A stretch of DNA of 6,384 bases from Bacteroidales bacterium UBA3868 (GTDB taxonomy: Bacteria > Bacteroidota > Bacteroidia > Bacteroidales > WCHB1-69), in NCBI GenBank assembly GCA_002392325.1, contig DGGS01000016.1, forward strand, positions 1 through 6,384, given 5' to 3'. Positions within the stretch are counted from its first letter, which is position 1. Every line of letters begins with the position of its first letter. Below are positions 1 to 6,154 of this stretch, piece by piece. The notes below the pieces were generated by a model. It did not search any database and was not told the DNA's origin. It saw only the letters and a list, made by a program, of their open reading frames with translations. The position numbers were made by a program, and so were the translations under genes.

Positions 1-818
1 CCCAGGGTTTTGCAGCCCATGGCCTTGAAGATAGGCAGGTACGGCATCAGGCTTACTTCCTGGATCTCTGCCTGGTTAACGGCGGCGATGCGGCGGTTGA
101 GGGCTTCGAAAGGCTTGAGCTGCAGATAACTGCGGAAGGTGTCGCCGTCCAACTGCACATCATCCAGTTTACCGTTCTGGACAAGTTGCTGCACACGCCG
201 GCGATAGTCAGTTATCTCCGTGCGAATGCGGCTGAACTCGTCGTCCACCATCTCCAGCATGCCTGCCAGACGGTTTATCTGACGGGTATAGACATGCGGT
301 ATCTCCACGCCTGTCTTGTAACCGATGTCATGGTCAAGGGACGCCCACGCATGCTGCAAAGTGGTACGCAGCTGCAATTCGAAGCGTGTTTCGTTCAACT
401 GCGGCCAATTTGGCTCATCAACCAGTGTCTTGGGCAGGCGGCAGATGTAGTGCACCGAATTGTAACCGAAGCTGTCCGTATTGTGCAAACGGCGCTTATC
501 CACGGAGTTCTCCCAATCTATGTCGAAAACCTGTTCCGCCATGGCGGCGATACGGTCCACATCATCTGTGTAAAGGGTGATAATGCGCGATCCTAGGATG
601 TCCGTAATATCGCTGATGGAATGATACTTGTAACCTTTGAGTTCCAGTTTGCCGGCAAGACTCTCGCGTGTCTTAATGCGCGTGTTGACAGCCGTCACCA
701 TCAGTCCGTTGCTGTCCAGGATGTCCTGTAGCGTGATTTGCACGATGCGTTCCAACCGCCGGAAAAGCGGCAACTGCTGATCGTACTCCTCTAAAATCAT
801 TTCAGTATGGGGATCCAT
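1..818 (-). CDS. RelA/SpoT-type (p)ppGpp synthetase, hydrolase-less, 3' end outside window
   Basis: Predicted GTP pyrophosphokinase that moves pyrophosphate from ATP to GDP/GTP to make the alarmone (p)ppGpp in the cytoplasm. The frame is open from ATG at 818-816 to the window edge, giving 272 codons with no stop. The synthetase motifs are present in order: RIKTRESLAGK (47-57), DILGSRI (73-79, with the expected Mg-binding Asp73), FGYNSVHY (117-124), FELQLRT (146-152, with the expected catalytic Glu147) and HAWASLDHDIGYK (156-168). Only about 46 residues precede the first motif, so there is no HD hydrolase domain. This resembles the stand-alone YjbM-type synthetases (COG2357). A helical, charged C-terminal extension runs on from about residue 175. 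The start lies 2 bases after the stop of the STAS gene, which suggests translational coupling. No good Shine-Dalgarno is seen, and Met7 (800-798) is an alternative start. Its full length and any C-terminal regulatory domain cannot be seen. Family call is firm; nucleotide specificity is inferred. Confidence 0.9.
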   Translation of the reverse strand, partial: MDPHTEMILEEYDQQLPLFRRLERIVQITLQDILDSNGLMVTAVNTRIKTRESLAGKLELKGYKYHSISDITDILGSRIITLYTDDVDRIAAMAEQVFDIDWENSVDKRRLHNTDSFGYNSVHYICRLPKTLVDEPNWPQLNETRFELQLRTTLQHAWASLDHDIGYKTGVEIPHVYTRQINRLAGMLEMVDDEFSRIRTEITDYRRRVQQLVQNGKLDDVQLDGDTFRSYLQLKPFEALNRRIAAVNQAEIQEVSLMPYLPIFKAMGCKTL

Positions 819-820
819 AG

Positions 821-1123
821 TTATTGAATTTCAAAAAGACTGATAAAACCGGTCATCATAAAGACCTGACGAATGTCGGTGTTGATATTGCGGACAATGA
901 CTCTGCTGCCGTTCTTCGCAGCATCCTTGCGGATGCCGAGGAAGATGCGCAGGCCCGACGAAGAGATATACTCGAGTTCGCTACAGTCAAGGATAATCTC
1001 TTTGTCCATGGCTTCGAGCAAAGGTTTCACATCCTCAGCGGTCTGCACGGAAGCGGCCGTGTCAAGTCTTCCAGAGAAACTGGCAATGAGTTGGTTGTTG
1101 TTTTCTTGAATATGCGTTGTCAT
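821..1123 (-). CDS. STAS-domain protein, anti-sigma-factor-antagonist type (RsbV/SpoIIAA-like)
   Basis: A 100-residue protein made of a single STAS domain, the usual size for SpoIIAA/RsbV switch proteins. Such proteins are phosphorylated on a serine by an RsbW-type kinase and dephosphorylated by a PP2C phosphatase, and they bind partners in only one of the two states. Visible marks are the N-terminal strand with FSGRLD (16-21), the LDCSELEYI strand (45-53) and the loop SSSGLR (54-59). The canonical loop is DSSGL, so Ser55 is the expected phospho-site and Ser54 replaces the usual Asp. It lies 33 bases after the phosphatase/kinase gene and 2 bases before the RelA/SpoT-type gene, in an apparent operon. 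The phosphatase/kinase is thus the likely modifying enzyme. The output partner is unknown; the next-door alarmone synthetase is the obvious candidate. Bacteroidota are not known to use a sigma-B cascade, so an anti-sigma role is not assumed. Confidence 0.9.
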   Translation of the reverse strand: MTTHIQENNNQLIASFSGRLDTAASVQTAEDVKPLLEAMDKEIILDCSELEYISSSGLRIFLGIRKDAAKNGSRVIVRNINTDIRQVFMMTGFISLFEIQ

Positions 1124-1156
1124 AACTTTATTATTTTCAGAATATATGCGTCTTTG

Positions 1157-3199
1157 TTAAAGTTTCTTTATCAGCGTCAAGATGTTTTTGCCCTCTTCGC
1201 GACTATAATGGATCTCATCCATGAGTTGACGGACGAGATGGATGCCCAAACCGCCTATTTTCCGGTTTTCCACTGACGAGGTGATGTCTGCCTCCGCCTG
1301 ACTCGTCGGATCAAAGGGAATGCCGCCGTCGGTGACCGTAAAGATGAGCGTCGGGTGTTGGGGATCAGGCATTTCATTCCTTGCGAATTCCACAAACACC
1401 TGGCCGTTTTTGTTCGGATAGGCATACAGCATGACATTACTCACCACCTCCTCCAAAGCCAAGTTCACCGGCATGCTCAGTTCGTTCGGAATATCCAATC
1501 CGCCAATCCATTCGGCAAGAGTGGGTATCTGTTTTATGTCGTTGCGCATAACAATTGCCGGTGTCTGGTAACGGATAGCAAGCATGGTCAAGTCATCGCT
1601 CTGCTGGGCGCCATCGACAAACACTTCCACATTGTTCTGCATGCCGTCGATGATTTCCCGAGGACGGGTGTCGGTCATGGCAGACAGACTCTGCAGCATA
1701 CGCTGTTCGCCATACTGCTCGTAACTGGGGTTCTCCGCCTCGGTCAGTCCATCCGTATAGAGAAACAACAGGTCGTTACACGCCATCTGTGCCGTCTGCA
1801 TCGTGTACTCAAAATCCGATTCAACGCCCAATGGCCGGTTTGCGACAACCTCAACCATCTGCCACTGCCCATTGGTCATGAGCACCGGAGCATTGTGACC
1901 GGCATTGCAGTAGTCGAGCCGGCCCGTCTTGCAATCCAACACACCAAGGAAAAGCGTGAGGAACATATTCTCCGAATTCTGCTCGGTAAGCGCTTTGTTC
2001 ATCTCGCTAACTATGGCCGCCGGATTCTCCTCATGCGCCGTGACATTGCGGAACAGAGAATGCGTCATCGCCATCACCAAAGCGGCGGGTACGCCCTTGC
2101 CGCTCACATCGCCGATACAGAAAAAGAGTTTGTCATGCCGCACAAAGAAATCGTACAGGTCGCCACCCACCTCTTTGGCTGGATCAACCATGCCATAAAC
2201 ATTGAGTTCCGGACGATCACTGAACGGCGGAAACGCCTTCGGCAACATGGCCATCTGCATCGTGCTGGCAATATGCAACTCGCCTTCCATACGCTGGTTC
2301 TTTTCTATGGAAAGAATAAGACGCTTGTTACTGCGTCCGATATACCAAACCATAAATATGAGCAATGCCAGACCAAGTGCCATCAACAACCCGACAATCA
2401 TCCCGACACGATTGAGGTCGGCAAAGATAACATCCTCCGGAATGACTATCGATATCTTCCATCCCGTCTTGTCAATATCCTCATTGTAAACCTGATAACT
2501 GCGGCCTGGAACCGTGTCCTCACCGGAAACAATATCCAATCCTTTGCCTGAACGGATGGAATAATAACTGTCCTTATAGATCTGCAAATACTCCGACATG
2601 CGTTGGAGGTAATCCAGCGACACATCCACGCAGGCCACCGCCACCACTTCTCCCTGTCCGTTGCGGATAGGGTATGTGCAACTGACCACCATCGTGCGGG
2701 CCCCATATTCGTCCATATACGGTTCACTCCACTTGCAACCGTTAAAAGTCAGCCCGTTGTGGAACCACTCCGTCTGGAAATAGTCATGGTCCGCCCCGCC
2801 AATCTGACGCGTGTATATGCTGCCGTCCGGCTGGCGACTGCTGCACATCTCATACCAACGCCCCTTTTCCGGAAAGAGGTCAGGTTTGCAGGCCACGCCG
2901 GCGCTACTCACATTCCCGATCGTTTGCAACAGCATCCGTGTGGCAGCGGCTATGGAGTCCGGATTGTCGATGTGCTGCTCCGCTTCAGCGGCCAGCATTT
3001 TCGCCGCCGCCTCCATCTCCACCATCACCACATTTATTTCCAATTCCGCACGGCGCAGTTCACTCTGTGCCCGCTGCTCCGCCTCAGCACGAATACCCGC
3101 ACGGCTGTAAAAATACTGAATGCAAGAGATGGCTTCCAGCACTATCGCCGCCACCAAAATAATCAATAATCCAGAATATGATTTTCTGTTGGCCTTCAT
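1157..3199 (-). CDS. Membrane Cache-sensor SpoIIE/RsbU-type phosphatase fused to RsbW-like kinase domain
   Basis: A 680-residue inner-membrane sensor. TM1 lies at about 11-32. A periplasmic dCache-like ligand-binding region follows (about 35-262, best matched around 140-200 by the W-SEPY and TYPIRN...GEVVAVACVDVS pattern). TM2 is at about 265-287, then a short linker with no evident HAMP domain. The PP2C/SpoIIE phosphatase domain (about 315-545) has likely metal ligands Asp347 in VGGDLYD, Asp364 in GDVSGKGVPAAL, Asp483 in YTDGLTE and Asp535/536 in DDLTML. A C-terminal GHKL ATPase of RsbW type (about 555-680) has an N-box with Glu584 and Asn588, a G1 box DGGIPFDP (624-631) and a G2 box GGLGIHL (649-655). 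Both opposing activities on a STAS protein therefore sit in one chain, and the STAS gene is next downstream. The ATG at 3199-3197 fits: it gives a normal N-terminus just before TM1. Domain calls are firm. The stimulus and the balance of the two activities are unknown. Confidence 0.93.
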   Translation of the reverse strand: MKANRKSYSGLLIILVAAIVLEAISCIQYFYSRAGIRAEAEQRAQSELRRAELEINVVMVEMEAAAKMLAAEAEQHIDNPDSIAAATRMLLQTIGNVSSAGVACKPDLFPEKGRWYEMCSSRQPDGSIYTRQIGGADHDYFQTEWFHNGLTFNGCKWSEPYMDEYGARTMVVSCTYPIRNGQGEVVAVACVDVSLDYLQRMSEYLQIYKDSYYSIRSGKGLDIVSGEDTVPGRSYQVYNEDIDKTGWKISIVIPEDVIFADLNRVGMIVGLLMALGLALLIFMVWYIGRSNKRLILSIEKNQRMEGELHIASTMQMAMLPKAFPPFSDRPELNVYGMVDPAKEVGGDLYDFFVRHDKLFFCIGDVSGKGVPAALVMAMTHSLFRNVTAHEENPAAIVSEMNKALTEQNSENMFLTLFLGVLDCKTGRLDYCNAGHNAPVLMTNGQWQMVEVVANRPLGVESDFEYTMQTAQMACNDLLFLYTDGLTEAENPSYEQYGEQRMLQSLSAMTDTRPREIIDGMQNNVEVFVDGAQQSDDLTMLAIRYQTPAIVMRNDIKQIPTLAEWIGGLDIPNELSMPVNLALEEVVSNVMLYAYPNKNGQVFVEFARNEMPDPQHPTLIFTVTDGGIPFDPTSQAEADITSSVENRKIGGLGIHLVRQLMDEIHYSREEGKNILTLIKKL

Positions 3200-3256
3200 T
3201 GACTCTATTCTATGTTCTATCTATTAAAAACAATTCAAAAACTTTTTTTTAAACTA

Positions 3257-3264
3257 CAAAGATA
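3257..3264 (-). promoter_or_regulatory. Bacteroidota -7 promoter element for the phosphatase-STAS-synthetase operon
   Basis: On the minus strand this reads TATCTTTG, an exact match to the Bacteroidota sigma-ABfr -7 consensus TAnnTTTG. It lies 57 bases upstream of the ATG at 3199, leaving an A/T-rich leader of about 50 bases that contains poly-A and poly-T runs. No clear TTTG -33 element is present at the expected distance; the nearest is GTTT at 3284-3281. No comparable element was found in the two short gaps downstream, which supports a single transcript for the three genes. Confidence 0.6.
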
Positions 3265-3314
3265 AAAAAAGCAATGATATAAACATCTGACTTGAGAATT
3301 ATTGATTGAGATTC

Positions 3315-3337
3315 CGCCGTTCTCTTTGTTCTCGGCG
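3315..3337. repeat. Short inverted repeat downstream of the S66-VanX gene
   Basis: CGCCG (3315-3319) and CGGCG (3333-3337) are perfect reverse complements around a 13-base loop, 41 bases past the stop of the peptidase gene at 3379. It could form a 5-bp GC-rich stem at the end of that transcript. There is no U-run after it on the minus strand, so it is not a typical intrinsic terminator. The match could be chance. Confidence 0.25.
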
Positions 3338-3378
3338 TAATGGTGTACTCGCTGAAAGGATACTTTTGGAAACGCTTA

Positions 3379-5121
3379 TTATTTCAATTCTCTCACCGTA
3401 AATTCAAAATAGGTGTCCGGATAAGGTTCATCCTTTAGTGTGAAGTGCCACCACTCGCTGTCAAGGGGCTTGAAACCGTGGCGCAACATGGCCTCTCGCA
3501 GGATTTGGCGGTTGCGGAACTGCTCCTCGGTGATAGTCCGGCCAGCGGGGGAAGGTTTCCCGTTAAATATTCCAGTTTCCGGGTTGCCACCGAAGTCGGG
3601 ATGGCTCTCCTCACCGAACCAGTCGAACGTGCCGCCCATATCGAGCTCCTTTTCAGTGGTCATGTCGAAAAGCGTAAGATCCACCGTGGAACCGCGTGTG
3701 TGGCCGCTCTTCGCCATGATATACTCCAACTCGAACAGCCGACTCTTATCCACTTCGGGATAGAAATACTGCCGCATCATCGTATCGGGGATGTCGGCGG
3801 CCCAGCGCACGAAATGGTCAACGGCCATCTGCGGGCGGTAAGCGTCGTAAATCTTCAGCCGATAGCCCAAGCGCATCACGTCGTCGCTGACAGCTTTCAG
3901 ACTGTCGGCGGCACGCTTCGTCATCAGGGCAGTGGGCTGTTCGTATCCGTCAATACGCTGACCCACAAAGTTATATGTGCTATAATAACGAATCTCCAAA
4001 ATAGCATCCGGCACCACATCGGTGATATTCACAAACTGACTCGCATCCAGTTCGGGTTTGTCTGTCTGAAGCGGGCACAGTCCTTCGGTGCGCACGGTTT
4101 TCCGCTTGCCAGGCATGTCGAAGGTGAGCGTGGCGCCATCCGCACGCACATCGAGCGTGACGGGCGCGCCCATCACGAGCGGCAGGTTCACTTTCTCGTG
4201 GCCTGCGGGGAAGCCGCAGAGCAACGGGATGTTATAGGGTTCAATATATTGGCGCAGCATCGCCTCCACACTTTCATAACCCACATCATTATTACAATCG
4301 GTAAAATCGCCCAAAACAATGCCTTTGCAATGCGCAAGCAAGCCGTTTATTTTCATGATGTTGAATAGGCGGTCGATACTATGGTGCGTCTCCTCCACTT
4401 CTTCCAGAAAGAGGATGATGTCGGTATTGCTGAAAGCATCGGCTTGGGTGCCCAAAAGCGGGACGAAGGTGGCCAAATTTCCGCCCACGAGCGTGCCCGA
4501 GGCGCGGCCAGGAATGTTAAGCGGGTGAGCAAGCATCTCATACTGAGGCACTTGACCCTTGAGCAGGTCGCGCACGAGCGTGCAGGAGAGGTCGGCACCG
4601 CCCCGGCCACCGATATTGCAGCCCATGACTCCGTGGATACCCATCACGCCTGCGCTGGCTTCCATATCCAGCAGCGTGGTGATGTCGCTGTAGCCCACAA
4701 TCCATTTGGAATTTACCGCCATCTCTTGCAGGGGCAGTCCTTCTACCAAATGCAAGGTACCGTAACCACCGCGCATGCAGACAATAGCCTTGATATCAGG
4801 GTCGTTCAATGCCCAGCGGAGGTCGGCAAGTCGTTCCTCGGCAGTACCGGCGTAGTGGATCAGGTGCTTGCGGCCCACATTCGGTCCGACAACAGGTTTG
4901 AAGCCCCAATTGCGCAACACCTTAGCCGCCTTGCGGGTGTTTTCCGTGGAACTATAGTACGACGGGGAGATGAGCGCCACTTTGTCGCCCTGTTTCAGAT
5001 AGGCGGGAACTGTGCATTTGAGGGGTTTCTTTGAACCTTGCGCATAGGCGGCAATCGGTTGTAAGACAATGAGGTATAGCGCCATGAGGGCGATGGAAAT
5101 CCAAAAATGTTTTCTGTTCAT
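3379..5121 (-). CDS. Exported fusion of S66 LD-carboxypeptidase and VanX-type (M15D) D-Ala-D-Ala dipeptidase
   Basis: A 580-residue protein with a Sec signal peptide (about 1-27, likely cleavage after AYA; no lipobox), so it should act in the periplasm. The N-terminal domain (about 35-345) is an LdcA/MccF-like S66 serine peptidase. It has MRGGYG (116-121), nucleophile Ser145 in GYSDIT, Glu240 in LFLEEVEE and His308 in GFPAGHEKVN, which make up the Ser-Glu-His triad. Such enzymes cut the L,D bond that releases the terminal D-Ala of stem tetrapeptides. The C-terminal domain (about 360-580) is VanX/DdpX-like, with Arg429 in YDAYRP, zinc ligands His474 and Asp481 in SGHTRGSTVD, and Glu556 and His559 in EWWHF. 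All catalytic residues appear intact in both halves. The frame is open throughout, so the fusion looks genuine. AAGGA (5128-5124) just before the ATG supports the start. Role inferred: peptidoglycan turnover or D-Ala salvage. The S66 half could instead give MccF-like peptide-antibiotic resistance. Confidence 0.93.
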   Translation of the reverse strand: MNRKHFWISIALMALYLIVLQPIAAYAQGSKKPLKCTVPAYLKQGDKVALISPSYYSSTENTRKAAKVLRNWGFKPVVGPNVGRKHLIHYAGTAEERLADLRWALNDPDIKAIVCMRGGYGTLHLVEGLPLQEMAVNSKWIVGYSDITTLLDMEASAGVMGIHGVMGCNIGGRGGADLSCTLVRDLLKGQVPQYEMLAHPLNIPGRASGTLVGGNLATFVPLLGTQADAFSNTDIILFLEEVEETHHSIDRLFNIMKINGLLAHCKGIVLGDFTDCNNDVGYESVEAMLRQYIEPYNIPLLCGFPAGHEKVNLPLVMGAPVTLDVRADGATLTFDMPGKRKTVRTEGLCPLQTDKPELDASQFVNITDVVPDAILEIRYYSTYNFVGQRIDGYEQPTALMTKRAADSLKAVSDDVMRLGYRLKIYDAYRPQMAVDHFVRWAADIPDTMMRQYFYPEVDKSRLFELEYIMAKSGHTRGSTVDLTLFDMTTEKELDMGGTFDWFGEESHPDFGGNPETGIFNGKPSPAGRTITEEQFRNRQILREAMLRHGFKPLDSEWWHFTLKDEPYPDTYFEFTVRELK

Positions 5122-5143
5122 ATTCCTTTTTTAGTTTGGCGGG

Positions 5144-5151
5144 CAAAGGTA
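5144..5151 (-). promoter_or_regulatory. Bacteroidota -7 promoter element for the S66-VanX gene
   Basis: On the minus strand this reads TACCTTTG, an exact match to TAnnTTTG, followed by CCC. It lies 22 bases before the ATG at 5121, so the leader would be only about 15 bases and still contains the AAGGA ribosome-binding site (5128-5124). The -33 region would fall inside the 3' end of the preceding gene; no clear TTTG is seen there. It suggests the peptidase gene can be transcribed apart from the upstream gene. Confidence 0.6.
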
Positions 5152-5160
5152 CGGTTTTTT

Positions 5161-6075
5161 CTACGGCAACACGTTCAATCTTACATACTGGATATGCACC
5201 GTGTAGTCTTTCACAGTAAGGATGCCGTTGTGGAAGGCATCTCTGAACACCAGCCGGCAACCTCCGTTGGTGAAGTTGAGCTCTCTGAGTTTTTCACGCC
5301 TCCCTCTCAACGAGAAGATACAGTTGGTGAAATCGAACCGCCGTCCGAGATCCACCACCCGCTCGAAACGGCCGTTATCAACTTGTTCAATGCTCGTCGT
5401 TTCTGGTGTAGTCACGATGCAGTAAACCCGATTATCAACACAGAATGCTTGCTCGATGCAGGTGTCAGGTTTCTGATAGTGGTACTTGCGACCAATTTGA
5501 CAACCGTGTAACACAACGGTACCTTTAAACTCTTGTTTGTTGAGAGTGTTGCCGATCTTGTTAGGATAATACCATTTTTCTTTCTCCCAAGGAAAATCAA
5601 AGAAATCGTCAGTCGGTAATTCGTTCAGGTATCCGATTTGTCCAGGATTTTCGCCGATGTCAAAACTGCACACACGGTTTGGGTACACCAGATAATAGGC
5701 CGAATCGGTGCGGACGATCCTGCCGGGTGTTCCGTCGCACAAATACCTGCGGTGTACGGGTTCGTATTGCAGCCAACCGTTCTTGGTCACAGGGTACCAA
5801 CTGGTCTCTTTTTCCTCAAAAATGACGTTTCCACCTCCCTCAGGATGCCAGGCAGATTCGTAAATAACCGTGTAACGGTCATCCTCGTAAAACGGGAAAG
5901 TCTGTTTGTATCGACCGAAGTAATCGTCGAAATTCAGGTTCATCTCCTCGCCCGCCTTCAGGTACAACGTGTCCACTTCTATTCTAAACTGCTGCCCCTG
6001 CGCAGGCAGCGCCGCTAACAAAAGCAATGCTGCGACGATGGCCATGATCAGATGTGTATGTCGGTGATGATGCAT
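5161..6075 (-). CDS. Exported cysteine-rich protein of unknown function
   Basis: A 304-residue protein I do not recognise. It starts with a His/Arg-rich n-region, a hydrophobic stretch (about 9-23) and LPAQG-QQ, a good Sec signal peptide with likely cleavage after residue 27. There is no lipobox, so it is periplasmic or secreted. The mature part looks beta-rich: it has many aromatic residues and short alternating hydrophobic strands. It holds eight cysteines (113, 136, 192, 206, 212, 219, 252, 273), an even number compatible with disulfides in the periplasm. No catalytic motif, TonB-dependent-receptor segment or type IX secretion tail was seen. The ATG at 6075-6073 is favoured over Met11 because it keeps a basic n-region and lies 20 bases after a -7 element. 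It stands between galK and the S66-VanX gene, both on the same strand, but its own promoter argues against a fixed functional link. Confidence 0.8.
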   Translation of the reverse strand: MHHHRHTHLIMAIVAALLLLAALPAQGQQFRIEVDTLYLKAGEEMNLNFDDYFGRYKQTFPFYEDDRYTVIYESAWHPEGGGNVIFEEKETSWYPVTKNGWLQYEPVHRRYLCDGTPGRIVRTDSAYYLVYPNRVCSFDIGENPGQIGYLNELPTDDFFDFPWEKEKWYYPNKIGNTLNKQEFKGTVVLHGCQIGRKYHYQKPDTCIEQAFCVDNRVYCIVTTPETTSIEQVDNGRFERVVDLGRRFDFTNCIFSLRGRREKLRELNFTNGGCRLVFRDAFHNGILTVKDYTVHIQYVRLNVLP

Positions 6076-6095
6076 AGCGGTCTATTTTACAGGGG

Positions 6096-6103
6096 CAAAT
6101 GTA
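6096..6103 (-). promoter_or_regulatory. Bacteroidota -7 promoter element for the exported unknown protein
   Basis: On the minus strand this reads TACATTTG, an exact match to TAnnTTTG, followed by CCC. It ends 20 bases before the ATG at 6075, leaving a short leader without a visible Shine-Dalgarno. It lies in the 79-base gap after galK, so the gene downstream can be transcribed independently. No clear -33 TTTG was found at the usual distance. Confidence 0.55.
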
Positions 6104-6154
6104 CAAAAATTATTATCAGCCACACATCCGTACGCCCAAACTCTCAACTCTAAA

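Noticed and set aside
186..596. 136-codon plus-strand open frame near the window start
   Set aside because: It lies wholly antisense to the RelA/SpoT-type gene, whose minus-strand frame holds all synthetase motifs.
1355..2551. 398-codon open frame on the plus strand, antisense to the phosphatase/kinase gene
   Set aside because: The product is rich in His, Arg and Gln with no domain or motif, no promoter precedes it, and the minus-strand frame carries complete PP2C, Cache and GHKL motifs. It is a codon-use shadow.
821..3199. Sigma-B-like general stress regulon
   Set aside because: The phosphatase, kinase and STAS parts are present, but no sigma factor is in the window and a sigma-B cascade is not established in Bacteroidota.
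3315..3337. Inverted repeat as an intrinsic terminator
   Set aside because: The stem is only 5 bp with a 13-base loop and no U-run follows on the transcribed strand. It is listed only as a low-confidence repeat.
3379..4050. VanX-like domain as a sign of a vancomycin-resistance cluster
   Set aside because: No VanH, VanA-type ligase or VanRS genes are in the window. VanX/DdpX-like dipeptidases also serve in D-Ala-D-Ala use, so resistance cannot be claimed.
3445..4368. 307-codon plus-strand open frame antisense to the S66-VanX gene, plus a neighbour at 4381-5034
   Set aside because: Same His- and Ala-rich shadow composition with no recognisable motif. The opposite strand has intact catalytic motifs across the whole stretch.
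6140..6154. Two tandem 7-base units (AACTCTC, AACTCTA) in the gap after galK
   Set aside because: Two short copies are too few to call a repeat array; low-complexity intergenic sequence is the simpler reading.
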